This document shows, piece after piece, positions 8,564-17,319 of a stretch of DNA of 51,344 nt (within the stretch, counting starts at the first letter, position 1; each line of letters starts with the position of its first letter). The stretch covers positions 1 through 51,344 of the forward strand of contig PBSL01000065.1 in NCBI GenBank assembly GCA_002726205.1, given 5' to 3'. Made by a program: the position numbers and the translations under genes. The notes below the pieces were generated by a model. That model did not search any database and was not told the origin of the DNA. It saw only the letters and a program-made list of their open reading frames with translations. Source of the stretch: Planctomycetaceae bacterium. GTDB taxonomy: Bacteria > Planctomycetota > Planctomycetia > Planctomycetales > Planctomycetaceae.

Positions 8564-9784
8564 ATGAGTGAATCGACACCCGAACCAACCCTGCCGTCCG
8601 CCGAAACTCCTGATGATCTCCGGAAAGTAGCCCCCGGGCCGGGCAGTCCCCCGGATCAGCCAAGGCGGTCACGGCGGTTGAAACTGATCGCCGTGGCCGC
8701 CGGTCTCGTTGTCGGGCTGGTGCTGGCCGAGGCGGTGGCGCGGATGGTATTTGTCCATGGTCCAGGCCGCAGCCTGGAACCGCTGCGGGCAGCGTTGGCC
8801 GGTGAACTCCTTCCCGCGGCGGCATTCCAGCGATGCATCGCTCAACCGTACCTGCTCTACGCGCCGGCCCCCGGCCAGAGAACCAAAACCGGCGAAATCG
8901 ATCACAACCTGTCGGGGTACCGCGGCCGCCCGGTGCCGTTGAAACGCTCACCGGGGACCGCACGTGTGCTTTGCCTGGGAGGATCGACGACGTACTGCTG
9001 GCGAGTCGAGACGGCCGACCAGGCTTACCCGGCCCGATTGCAGGAACTGCTCGAGGCCCGGTTGCCGACGGGCTGGTCGAACATCGAGGTGATCAACGCC
9101 GGGATCCCCTTCGGAACGTCGGCCGAGTTGCTGACTCACTACCACTTCAAGTTCCACTACTTCCGTCCCGACGTGGTGATCATCCACACCGGTGGCAACG
9201 ACGCACTGGCGGCGGGTCGCGGACACTATCATCCCGACTACAGCCACTGGCGCAGACCACTGGCGCTGCCGGACCCCTGGGCACCGGCCGGTCGCCGGTT
9301 GCTGCAGAGCCGATTGGCGTCGCTGATCCTGCTGCCCTTCGTCGGCGGCAATCCACGCGGATCCCAGGCACTGGAGCGGCCGGCCGACACGCCGCCGGAG
9401 ATCACCTGGTTTCCCGACACCGACGACACCTCGGCGGCGTCGGACACCGAGCGGTTTCCCGCGTTCCAACACAACATCGAGTCGTTGCTGGATCTGATCG
9501 CCGCCGACGGGGCCCGGACGTTGCTGGTCCCCTTCCGGCTCGATCCGCTCCACGCTCTCTCGGCCGAGGAATCCGACCAGATCCGCCGCCATGCCGGGAT
9601 CCTCGAGAGCCTGGGAGACCGTGACAGGGTCGCGATCGCACCGTTTCCCGATTCGACGATCTCGCCGGGCAACTGGCTCGACGACTGTCACCTCACCCCC
9701 GCCGGCTGCCGCGAGAAGGCCACTTACCTGGAACCGTTTGTCCGCAAGTTGCTCGAGCGACCGGCGGCGCCAGGAGACCACTGA
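8564..9784 (+). CDS. Second membrane-anchored SGNH/GDSL hydrolase-like protein
   Basis: A 406-residue protein with a Pro-rich cytosolic N-terminus (about 1-37), one transmembrane helix (about 40-60), and SGNH blocks VLCLGGSTTYCW (Ser), NAGIPFGTSAE (Gly region), HTGGNDAL (Asn) and WLDDCHLTPAG (Asp/His). It is divergently arranged with a distinct SGNH gene (7248-8408) and only distantly similar to it. An extracytoplasmic esterase or acyl-transferase-associated role in glycan modification is likely, with unknown substrate. Its last 61 nt overlap the convergent lipoprotein gene ending at 9724. Confidence 0.78.
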   Translation: MSESTPEPTLPSAETPDDLRKVAPGPGSPPDQPRRSRRLKLIAVAAGLVVGLVLAEAVARMVFVHGPGRSLEPLRAALAGELLPAAAFQRCIAQPYLLYAPAPGQRTKTGEIDHNLSGYRGRPVPLKRSPGTARVLCLGGSTTYCWRVETADQAYPARLQELLEARLPTGWSNIEVINAGIPFGTSAELLTHYHFKFHYFRPDVVIIHTGGNDALAAGRGHYHPDYSHWRRPLALPDPWAPAGRRLLQSRLASLILLPFVGGNPRGSQALERPADTPPEITWFPDTDDTSAASDTERFPAFQHNIESLLDLIAADGARTLLVPFRLDPLHALSAEESDQIRRHAGILESLGDRDRVAIAPFPDSTISPGNWLDDCHLTPAGCREKATYLEPFVRKLLERPAAPGDH

Positions 9785-10887
9785 GACAATCCGGCCGACC
9801 AGCGGTCGTACTCGGCCAGGCAGTCCTCGCGGCTGCGGAACTTCTTCCAGACCATCCGGCCGCGAAACCCATAGCGGTCCCCGGTTTCGACCCGTCGGAT
9901 CACGTACTGGAAATCCCAGGCCGGTCGGCGTGACTCCGGCTTGACCTGGAACCGGTACAGGGCAAACCGGATCTCATCGGTCTCGCTCAACATGCGATCG
10001 AACATCAGTATCAGCACCATGCCGTGTTCGGCGCGGGCGAAAAAAAACGGCCGGGTGAACCGCGGATACCGGTAACTCGCCACGTTCCACGGTGACTTGT
10101 GGTCGTCGTCAAAGGGCAATCGCTTCGAATCACGACTGCGGTAGACACCACCATGGCGGTGCAGGAAGTCGGTCCGCGGAGCCTGAACCGACACCCATTG
10201 CTCGTCCCCGTCAGGACCGGTAACACCCCGAAAGTGCATGCCGATGTCGGTCAGCGGATTCATGTAATTGGCCCAGAAAAGCACCGCGTAGCCGTGATCA
10301 CCAAACAGCCCGGCATCACGAGGTGTGCAGGAGAACTGGAAATCGATCGCGTGGGGAGCCGACAACCTGATCCGCATCGTGCTGTCCAGCTTCCAGGGAC
10401 TGTCTGAGGCTCGCCGCACCCACTCGACACCCCCATCCGGGCTCTGCTTCAGATGATAGGGTCCCTGCCGTGGGCTGAAGTCGTTGGCCGACCGGTGGTG
10501 ACCACTGATGACGTGTTCAAAATTCAACGCCACGCGGAACGCGTCGTAGTCGGGTGCGTCGCGAAGATTCAGGAGCGAGCGAAGGCCGCTGAGCCGATTG
10601 GGAGAGTAGGAATTATCCCAGGCGGCCACCCGCAGGTCACCGGCGGTCATCTCCAGCACCTCGAAATCACCGCTGCCATCCTCCTTGGCCACCTGCATCA
10701 GCGGCCGGGGAGGAGAAACCGGCCGTTGCGAGCCAGCGTCGGGCGGCGTCACCGTCGAACCCGCTGTTCCCCCGGAGACTCCGTCCGCACCATCATCCCG
10801 GCAACCCCACCCACCAGCCAAGACCAGCAGCAGCGTCGCAGCCGCCACCAGTCGCCCCGACAAAGTGCGTGACAACGGCCAGGTCAT
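9724..10887 (-). CDS. Lipoprotein of unknown function paired with a YfhO-like protein
   Basis: A 387-residue protein with an N-terminal signal and a lipobox ending at about C29 (VLAGGWGC). I do not recognise the mature domain. It is rich in Trp/Tyr/Arg and shows beta-sandwich-like spacing (IDFQFSCTPRDAGLFGDHGYAVLFWANYMN and later segments), so a carbohydrate-binding or jelly-roll fold is possible but unproven. The ATG at 10887 overlaps the TGA of the YfhO-like gene (10884), giving a coupled pair. The C-terminal 20 residues are encoded opposite the end of the 8564-9784 gene. The start at 10887 is chosen because it places a proper signal peptide first. Confidence 0.72.
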   Translation of the reverse strand: MTWPLSRTLSGRLVAAATLLLVLAGGWGCRDDGADGVSGGTAGSTVTPPDAGSQRPVSPPRPLMQVAKEDGSGDFEVLEMTAGDLRVAAWDNSYSPNRLSGLRSLLNLRDAPDYDAFRVALNFEHVISGHHRSANDFSPRQGPYHLKQSPDGGVEWVRRASDSPWKLDSTMRIRLSAPHAIDFQFSCTPRDAGLFGDHGYAVLFWANYMNPLTDIGMHFRGVTGPDGDEQWVSVQAPRTDFLHRHGGVYRSRDSKRLPFDDDHKSPWNVASYRYPRFTRPFFFARAEHGMVLILMFDRMLSETDEIRFALYRFQVKPESRRPAWDFQYVIRRVETGDRYGFRGRMVWKKFRSREDCLAEYDRWSAGLSQWSPGAAGRSSNLRTNGSR

Positions 10888-13349
10888 GATGGATCGCTCC
10901 GGGGCCTCGAGATACGACGTCGCAGCGGGCCAACCAGAAACAAGGCCAGGCACAGCGCCAGCGAACCAAGCGACACGATCGACCCGCGACCGAAGCTCTC
11001 TGATTCGTAGTAGACGCTGATGGTGTGCTCACCCGCCGGACACGGCACGGCCCGCATGAACAGGTTGGCCGGAACCACCGTCTCGCTGCGACCGTCGATG
11101 GTCGCCTTCCAATCGGGAGTCCAGGTGTCACTGAAGACAACCAGGCCAGCCCGGGCCAGCTTGACCTGGACGGTGACTCGATGAGCCCGTCGCTCGACCA
11201 GCTTCACCGACTCGCTGACGTCTTCCGGGGCGGACCCGCCGGCCGGAATCCCCGGCTGCGGCAGGTCGACCTCGACAAACGTACCACCCGCAAATCCCTC
11301 CACGATCAACGGCCGCAACAGTTCCTCCAACGCCACCAGCAATTGCTGCTCGGACGCTGCAGCGGCCTCGAGACTCTCCAGCGATTCCACCTTGCGCCAG
11401 CGATGCACGATCACCACCCGTTGCCGTGCCGTCACGTTTTCAAACAGGTCGTAATCCACGCCACGATAGCTGAACACACCCTGTTTCACCTGCCGATCAC
11501 CGGCGAGGTCGGCCGCGTAGCTCTGGTGAGCCCCGCGGGGACAGACATAGTAGCGGACGCCCAGCAGATCGAGAAACTGCCTCTTGACGGGTCGTGGCGT
11601 GTCGGGCCCAAACGCGAAAACGTGCTGCAGGAAGGGTGACTGCCCCGAGATGGCGAACAGGAAACTGCTGTAACGCCGGGGAATCAGGTCCTCGGCACCC
11701 CCGGGTGTCTGAAACCGGTCAATCGCAAATCGGTTGAACAACTTCGACGACTCGTCGCACAGGCAGGCCAGGCGAAAGTCACCGGAGCGATCGGCCAATG
11801 ACTCGGCGACGCGGTGTGAGGGAGCGGCCTTTTCCTTGACCGTTGACGACTCCAGCCACGACGATCCCAACAGAAACAGCTCGATTGCCACCACCCCCAG
11901 CAACCCGGCGACCCCGACGTCGGGCTGTCGTCGCCATCGAGCAAACCCCAGCACCAGCCCACTTGCCAGGACCGCCGAGGCGACGACGATCAGTTCGCCA
12001 GACAGCTCGCTGAATCGCTCGACCTGCAGGTCTGCGCGTGTGGCCAGTTCGCCGGCTCCGACCGAGGTCTGCACCAGTGCCCGCCACCAGACGGGAGGAT
12101 CGACCAGTCCGATCCAGCCGACGATCCCGTAGACCAGTCCTGCCAGCCCCAGGCTCGTGGTGGCGGCCAGCACCCAGTGGCTTCCGCGACGATTCGAATC
12201 CCTGCGCAGCGCATCACAGCCCAACGCCGCCAGCACCGCAACCGCGAACAACAGGAAAAACCGCAGGACCATCGGACGCCGGAACAGACTGAAGCCGGGC
12301 AGGTAGAGGTAGCAGATCGAAAAGACCACGCCGCCCAGGCAATACGAAATCAGCCCCGCCGCCACCACCGCCCACCAGATCACCTCCAGGCGGCGGCGGC
12401 TGAACAAGCCACACGCCGCCAGCACCAACCCCACCGCACCGGAGTGGAACAGCACGTTCCAATGCTGTGGGTCGCCCCAGTACGTCTCGCCTACCGGGTC
12501 ACCGAACAGCCCGGGGACAATGGCCCGCAGCCAGTGTAGGGCGGGGACCGAGTGCGACTCGGCCAACGACAACGACAACTCGCCTCGATGGGCTTGATCA
12601 AGGAAGTCGACCGCCGGCCACAGCACCGCGGCCACCATTCCCAGTGCCAGCACCGCCGAACCGGCGGCAGCCGCCAGCCGATCGCGGTTGCCTCGCGAGA
12701 GTCGCTCGGACCAATCGACCGAAAACACCAGCAGGTAGACCGGAATCAACCACGCCATCACCAGGGTGAAGATCGGAAACCCGACCAGGAACTGCAGTGC
12801 CAGCAACGCCGCCAGTCCGGCCAGGCCACCGGCACTGCGACACCTGGACAGACGATCCAACTGCCACAGGATCCAGGGCCACCAGGCAATCGCGAAGACG
12901 ATCACCAGCTGGCCCTCGTGAAGGTGAACCAGCCCCGTCCCGCCAGCGATAAACACCATCGCCGCCACGCCACAGGCCTCGACCGAACACTCCCGGCCGC
13001 GGCAGTACAACCAGGTCCCCACTCCCGCCAGCAACGTATGGCCGACGACCAGCAGGCAGAAGGCCCTCTCGGTCGATACCAGCAGATGAATCCAGTTGGG
13101 AGGATACAGCACCCCCTGCTGGACGCTGATCAACAACGGCACCCCACAATCGGTGTAGGGGTTCCAGTGAGGGATCGTCCCCCGACCGAGCATCTCGAAA
13201 GCCACGTCGGCCAGCGGGTAAACAAACAGCCAGAAGTCCCCGTCACGCTCGGCCGGGACCACGCCGTCTGCTGCCCACAGGTAGCGTCCGAACAACGCCA
13301 GCCACAACCCCAGCGGGACGATCGACAGCAGCCAGTCTCGCCGTGACAT
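10884..13349 (-). CDS. YfhO-like polytopic membrane protein (GT-C type)
   Basis: 821 residues with about 12 or more transmembrane helices in the first 580 residues, then a large soluble domain and one final C-terminal helix (about 785-803). The first external loop has the DGDFWLFVYPL and HWNPYTDCGVPLL stretches, which resemble the acidic first loop and PxWNPY motif of YfhO/GT-C polyprenyl-phosphate-sugar glycosyltransferases. YfhO proteins are linked to glycosylation of teichoic acids or lipids. The acceptor here is unknown. The gene sits 37 nt after ald and is coupled to the lipoprotein downstream. A GTG immediately precedes the chosen ATG. Confidence 0.75.
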   Translation of the reverse strand: MSRRDWLLSIVPLGLWLALFGRYLWAADGVVPAERDGDFWLFVYPLADVAFEMLGRGTIPHWNPYTDCGVPLLISVQQGVLYPPNWIHLLVSTERAFCLLVVGHTLLAGVGTWLYCRGRECSVEACGVAAMVFIAGGTGLVHLHEGQLVIVFAIAWWPWILWQLDRLSRCRSAGGLAGLAALLALQFLVGFPIFTLVMAWLIPVYLLVFSVDWSERLSRGNRDRLAAAAGSAVLALGMVAAVLWPAVDFLDQAHRGELSLSLAESHSVPALHWLRAIVPGLFGDPVGETYWGDPQHWNVLFHSGAVGLVLAACGLFSRRRLEVIWWAVVAAGLISYCLGGVVFSICYLYLPGFSLFRRPMVLRFFLLFAVAVLAALGCDALRRDSNRRGSHWVLAATTSLGLAGLVYGIVGWIGLVDPPVWWRALVQTSVGAGELATRADLQVERFSELSGELIVVASAVLASGLVLGFARWRRQPDVGVAGLLGVVAIELFLLGSSWLESSTVKEKAAPSHRVAESLADRSGDFRLACLCDESSKLFNRFAIDRFQTPGGAEDLIPRRYSSFLFAISGQSPFLQHVFAFGPDTPRPVKRQFLDLLGVRYYVCPRGAHQSYAADLAGDRQVKQGVFSYRGVDYDLFENVTARQRVVIVHRWRKVESLESLEAAAASEQQLLVALEELLRPLIVEGFAGGTFVEVDLPQPGIPAGGSAPEDVSESVKLVERRAHRVTVQVKLARAGLVVFSDTWTPDWKATIDGRSETVVPANLFMRAVPCPAGEHTISVYYESESFGRGSIVSLGSLALCLALFLVGPLRRRISRPRSDPS

Positions 13350-13386
13350 CACCGCTGCAATCCCCTGCCAACCGGTTCCATCACCG

Positions 13387-14502
13387 TCAACCCGCCCGCG
13401 CTGCGAATTCCTCGCAGGCCATCCCGAACGACTCGGCCACCGCCTGGTTGGTCACCTTGCCAGCGTGCACGTTGACCGCTTCGGCCAGGCCATCGTCGGC
13501 CGAAACGGCCGTTGCCAGACCGTCGGAGGCGATTCGCTGGATATAGGGAAACGTCACGTTGCACAGCGCGTAGGTGCTGGTCCGTCCCACCGCCCCGGGC
13601 ATGTTTGTCACGCAATAGTGCACGATCCCGCCCTCGATGTAGGTCGGTTCCGAGTGGGTCGTGGGTCGAGCCGTTTCCACGCAGCCCCCCTGGTCGATCG
13701 CCACGTCGATGATCACCGCGCCCGGCTTCATCCTGTCCAGGTCATCGGCACTGACCAGCCGCGGGGCCCGCGCCCCGGCGATCAACACCCCTCCGATCAC
13801 CAGGTCGGCCAGGGCAAGTTGTTGTCGGATCGTATGACGATCGCTGAACAACGTGTTGACGTTGGCCGGCATGATGTCCTCCAGGTACCTCAACCGGTCC
13901 ACGTTGATGTCCAGGATGGTGACATCCGCCTGGAAACCCGCGGCGATCTGGGCAGCGTTCTTGCCGACAACGCCGCCACCGAGGATCACGATATGAGCCG
14001 GTGGCACTCCGGGGACTCCTCCCAGCAAAATCCCCCTGCCCTCCTGGGGCCGCTCGAGGAACTTCGCGCCCTCCTGGATGCTCATCCGCCCCGCCACCTC
14101 GCTCATCGGCGTCAGGCACGGCAGATCTCCGCTGGGGCCCCGCAGCGTCTCGTAGGCCACGGCCGTCACTCCCGACTCGATCACGGCCCGCGTCAGTTGT
14201 TCGTCGGCGGCGAAATGGAAGTAGGTCACCAGCAACTGGCCGGGCCGCAGTTGTTTGATCTCCGCCGCTTGCGGCTCCTTGACCTTGACGACCATCTCGG
14301 CTTCGACCCAGACCTGCTCGGGCGACTCGACGATCTCACCCCCGCAGGCCAGGTACTCGTCGTCGGAAATCCCGCTTCCCTGGCCCGCCCCCGTCTCGAC
14401 CAACAACCGGTGCCCTTGCTGCACCAGTTCCTCGACGCCCACCGGCAACATCGCCACCCGGTATTCGTCCTGCTTGATCTCCCGTGGCACGCCCACGATC
14501 AT
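13387..14502 (-). CDS. ald: Alanine dehydrogenase
   Basis: A 371-residue enzyme (family length about 370) interconverting L-alanine and pyruvate + NH3 with NAD. The N-terminus IVGVPREIKQDEYRVAM carries the substrate Arg (R15). K75 in VKVKEPQ and H96 in YFHFA are the pyruvate-binding and catalytic residues, and ILGGGVVGKNAA is the NAD-binding loop. The start at 14502 is supported by a GAGGGG Shine-Dalgarno about nine nt upstream. Extending the frame further upstream gives non-homologous residues and would run through nadC. It diverges from nadC with a 79-nt gap that contains a weak TTGTCG-17-TTTGAT element at 14534-14562 (minus). Confidence 0.95.
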   Translation of the reverse strand: MIVGVPREIKQDEYRVAMLPVGVEELVQQGHRLLVETGAGQGSGISDDEYLACGGEIVESPEQVWVEAEMVVKVKEPQAAEIKQLRPGQLLVTYFHFAADEQLTRAVIESGVTAVAYETLRGPSGDLPCLTPMSEVAGRMSIQEGAKFLERPQEGRGILLGGVPGVPPAHIVILGGGVVGKNAAQIAAGFQADVTILDINVDRLRYLEDIMPANVNTLFSDRHTIRQQLALADLVIGGVLIAGARAPRLVSADDLDRMKPGAVIIDVAIDQGGCVETARPTTHSEPTYIEGGIVHYCVTNMPGAVGRTSTYALCNVTFPYIQRIASDGLATAVSADDGLAEAVNVHAGKVTNQAVAESFGMACEEFAARAG

Positions 14503-14581
14503 AGCGTCAACCCCTCGACCGGAATTCCTCGTCATCAAACACGAGTTGCCGCCACACGACAACCCGGCTTCGCACCGACCC

Positions 14582-15517
14582 ATGACCGATTCTGCTGTTC
14601 CCCCGCTCGACTCCGACGCCGCGGCTTCGTATGGCCACGACGAGTCAACGGCGGCGGCAGCGTTGATTGCCCTGGCCCTGGCCGAAGATCTTGGTCGACA
14701 GGGCGATCGAACCGGTGAAGCATTGTTTTCCAGCGAGATCAGCGGTCGTGTCGAGATCCGCAACAGGGTTCCCGGCGTCGTCTGCGGCCTGCCGGTCGTC
14801 GAACAGGTCTTCGAGGCCCTCGATCCCGGGGTCCGGGTCGTCTGCCGGATCGAGGACGGCCAGTCGATCGAGACAACTGGTGTGCTGGCCACGCTGGAGG
14901 GACCGCTAAGGAGCCTGCTGGCCGGGGAACGCACGGCCTTGAACTTCCTGGGACACCTCTCGGGCATCGCCACGCAAACCGCGGCGTTTGTCAGTGCCGT
15001 GGCCGGCACGAAAACCCGGATCCTCGACACCCGCAAGACACTGCCGGGATGGCGCCGGCTGGCAAAATACGCCGTTCGCTGCGGGGGAGGCAGTAACCAT
15101 CGCATCGGGCTCTTCGATGGTGTCCTGATCAAGGACAATCATCTCGCCGGTCGCCGCCGCAACGCCGGGCCCGACGCGAGCGTGGCGGCGGCCGTTTCGA
15201 CCGCGCGGACCGCCGTGCCGCAGGACGTGCCGGTCCAGGTTGAAGTCGATACGCTCGATCAACTTGCCGATGCTCTCCGCGCGTCCCCGGACCTGGTGCT
15301 CCTGGACAACATGACGGCCGAAGAGTTGGTCGGGGCGGTCGCTGTTCGCGACCGCGACGCGCCGGCCGTGCTCCTTGAAGCCTCGGGGGGAATCACCCTG
15401 GCGACCGTCGCCGCGGTGGCGGCCAGCGGCGTCGATCGCATCAGCCTCGGGGCACTGACACACTCGGCCACCAACTGGGACGTCGGCTTCGACTGGTCCG
15501 ACCCGCCCCCGGCCTAG
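14582..15517 (+). CDS. nadC: Nicotinate-nucleotide pyrophosphorylase (carboxylating)
   Basis: A 311-residue quinolinate phosphoribosyltransferase that converts quinolinate and PRPP to nicotinate mononucleotide, CO2 and PPi in NAD synthesis. Visible motifs are ALNFLGHLSGIAT, ILDTRKTLPGWR, the Gly-rich CGGGSNHRIGLFDGVLIKDNH, VEVDTLDQ, LLDNM and EASGGI near the C-terminus, all typical of the family. The stop TAG (15515-15517) shares CTAG with the stop of the convergent DUF1501 gene. No other de novo NAD genes are seen nearby. Confidence 0.95.
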   Translation: MTDSAVPPLDSDAAASYGHDESTAAAALIALALAEDLGRQGDRTGEALFSSEISGRVEIRNRVPGVVCGLPVVEQVFEALDPGVRVVCRIEDGQSIETTGVLATLEGPLRSLLAGERTALNFLGHLSGIATQTAAFVSAVAGTKTRILDTRKTLPGWRRLAKYAVRCGGGSNHRIGLFDGVLIKDNHLAGRRRNAGPDASVAAAVSTARTAVPQDVPVQVEVDTLDQLADALRASPDLVLLDNMTAEELVGAVAVRDRDAPAVLLEASGGITLATVAAVAASGVDRISLGALTHSATNWDVGFDWSDPPPA

Positions 15518-16965
15518 GCCAGCAACCCCGGGATCGGCTCGGCGTGGTAGATCCGGCTCGGGCGACTCTGCGAATCGTACCAGGCGGCTGTTTGCGGAAT
15601 TCCCAGGAAATCGAAGATCGTCGCGGCCATGCTCTCGGGCGTCTGCTTGGCCTCCTTGGGGTGACCACCGATCTTGTCGGTGGCACCGATCACCGTCCCG
15701 CCGCGAACACCGCCCCCGGCAAAGAAGACCGACTGCACCGCTCCCCAGTGATCCCGCCCCGGCAACTCGTAGTACTGCGGCAGGCCAAACACGCGAGGCG
15801 TCCGCCCGAATTCCCCGGCCATCACGATCAGGGTTGATTCGAGCAGGCCACGGTCGTCGAGGTCACCGATCAACGCCGCAACCGACTGGTCCATGGGCGG
15901 CAACAGGTTGTTCTTCAGGTGAGGAAATGCGTTGCCGTGAGTGTCCCAGGTCTCGTTGCGACCCATGTTGACCTGGACCAGTCCCACACCACACTCCACC
16001 AGCCGTCGCGCCAGCAGACAGGACGACCCATACAGGTTCCGACCAAAGGCATCACGAACCGCGTCGGGCTCGGTCGACAGGTCGAAAGCCCGACGAACAC
16101 CGCTGGAGGAGAGCAGCGAAATGGCACTCTGGCGATAACGGTCCAGGTCCGACACCGCGGCCAGCTGGTCCAGGTGCTGCTGCTGGCTCTCGACAATTCC
16201 CAGCAACCGCGTCCGATCTCCCAGTCGCCGCTGGGTGACCCCCTCGGCCAACCTCAGGTTCGGTGGTTGAAACTCGACGCTGCCCACGTGACGGTGAGGC
16301 CGCCGCTGGTGGTCAAAGCAGTTCGGACAGGCCCCGAACATCTGGCACTGGGGCGCCGCGTTGATGATCCACGGATCGTGTCGCCCTCCCATCACCCCGG
16401 CGAACTGCCCCGGGATGATGCGGCCGCTGGCATGAGTGAGCATGTCGGGAATCACTGCCGCCCCGGGCAACCGGGAGCGATCACGCAACAGGTAACCGGC
16501 CTGCGAGACGAGTGACGGGTGATCGGTGGACTGGGGCTTGTTGCCGGAAAACCCGCGAGGCGTGTCACTGCGGCCGGTCAGCATGATGTGATGACCCAGC
16601 GAATGACCGTTGGTCTTGTGTGCCAGGGAACGAACCAGTGCCCACTTGTCACTGCAGGCAGCCAGGTGAGGCAGGTGCTCGCAGATCTGGACGCCGGGCG
16701 TCTTGGTCGAAACCGGGACAAACTCGCCACGGATGTCGTCGGCCGCCTCGGGCTTCATGTCGAAGCTGTCGTGCTGGCCAAGTCCGCCGGAAAGAAACAG
16801 GTAGATGACCGACTTCAGCGGCGACCGGCGATTTTCAGCTCGCATCGAATCGATGTCAGCAATCGACAGACCCAGCAGCCCGATCGACCCGGCCTGGAGC
16901 CACTCGCGCCGCGAAAGCCGCGGATGAACAACCTGCGTGGGACTTGTTCCAGTCATGTCCATCAT
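15514..16965 (-). CDS. DUF1501 family secreted protein with Tat signal
   Basis: A 483-residue protein of the DUF1501 (sulfatase-like alpha/beta) family, greatly expanded in planctomycetes. The N-terminus has a twin-arginine motif LSRREWLQAG (about 18-27) followed by a hydrophobic stretch (GLLGLSIADI), so Tat export is predicted. Characteristic segments are YLFLSGGLGQHDSFDMKP, HLPHLA, NGHSLGHHIMLTG, NMGRNETWDTHGNAF and VMAGEFGRTPR followed by GRDHWG. Function is experimentally unknown, and it is often paired with DUF1549/DUF1553 proteins, which are absent here. There are tandem ATG codons at 16965, 16962 and 16956. The last has the better-spaced AGGA. Confidence 0.9.
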   Translation of the reverse strand: MMDMTGTSPTQVVHPRLSRREWLQAGSIGLLGLSIADIDSMRAENRRSPLKSVIYLFLSGGLGQHDSFDMKPEAADDIRGEFVPVSTKTPGVQICEHLPHLAACSDKWALVRSLAHKTNGHSLGHHIMLTGRSDTPRGFSGNKPQSTDHPSLVSQAGYLLRDRSRLPGAAVIPDMLTHASGRIIPGQFAGVMGGRHDPWIINAAPQCQMFGACPNCFDHQRRPHRHVGSVEFQPPNLRLAEGVTQRRLGDRTRLLGIVESQQQHLDQLAAVSDLDRYRQSAISLLSSSGVRRAFDLSTEPDAVRDAFGRNLYGSSCLLARRLVECGVGLVQVNMGRNETWDTHGNAFPHLKNNLLPPMDQSVAALIGDLDDRGLLESTLIVMAGEFGRTPRVFGLPQYYELPGRDHWGAVQSVFFAGGGVRGGTVIGATDKIGGHPKEAKQTPESMAATIFDFLGIPQTAAWYDSQSRPSRIYHAEPIPGLLA

Positions 16966-17118
16966 CCTATCAAAATTCCCGGATGACTGCCAAATGCGTC
17001 TTCAACCTGCCATCTGACTCGAAATGGCACGGATCACCCTTGACCCCCGGGTCCCGAAATCAAGAATGGAGCGAGAGGTCCCTGGTATCCGAATCGGCAA
17101 TCATCCGGCAAGAACATC

Positions 17119-17295
17119 ATGACAGGTTACACCGTCCACACCGGTTCCAACGATAACTTCCGCGCCGGTTGGGACGAGATCTTCTCGTCCGACACGGCCA
17201 AGAAGCCGGCAGCAAAGAAGAAGAAGAAAAAGCAGGCGACCGGCAAGTCATCAGCGAAGAAGAAAACGGGGAAGTCCGGCAGGAAAAAGAGCTAG
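17119..17295 (+). CDS. Small lysine-rich protein (MTGYTVHTGS type)
   Basis: A 58-codon gene from ATG 17119 to TAG 17295. The first 25 residues are ordered-looking (MTGYTVHTGS, then NFRAGWDEIF). The rest is almost entirely Lys, Ala, Ser and Gly, resembling a histone-tail-like or nucleic-acid-binding tail. I recall short planctomycete proteins starting GYTVHTGS with GWD and a Lys-rich end, sometimes carrying an uninformative sigma-subunit label; this is memory, not a search. It lies 24 nt before the phosphohexomutase and may be co-transcribed with it. Function unknown. The split between a conserved head and a basic tail argues for a real gene. Confidence 0.72.
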   Translation: MTGYTVHTGSNDNFRAGWDEIFSSDTAKKPAAKKKKKKQATGKSSAKKKTGKSGRKKS

Positions 17296-17319
17296 TCGAC
17301 GGCCGCGAGGACGAAGCCA

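Noticed and set aside
12552-13346. Plus-strand frame opposite the YfhO-like gene
   Set aside because: Gln/Arg/Pro-rich shadow of a hydrophobic protein; the minus strand has clear membrane segments.
13387-15138. N-terminally extended alanine dehydrogenase
   Set aside because: The extra 212 residues are antisense to nadC, and the family N-terminus begins at 14502 with a good ribosome-binding site.
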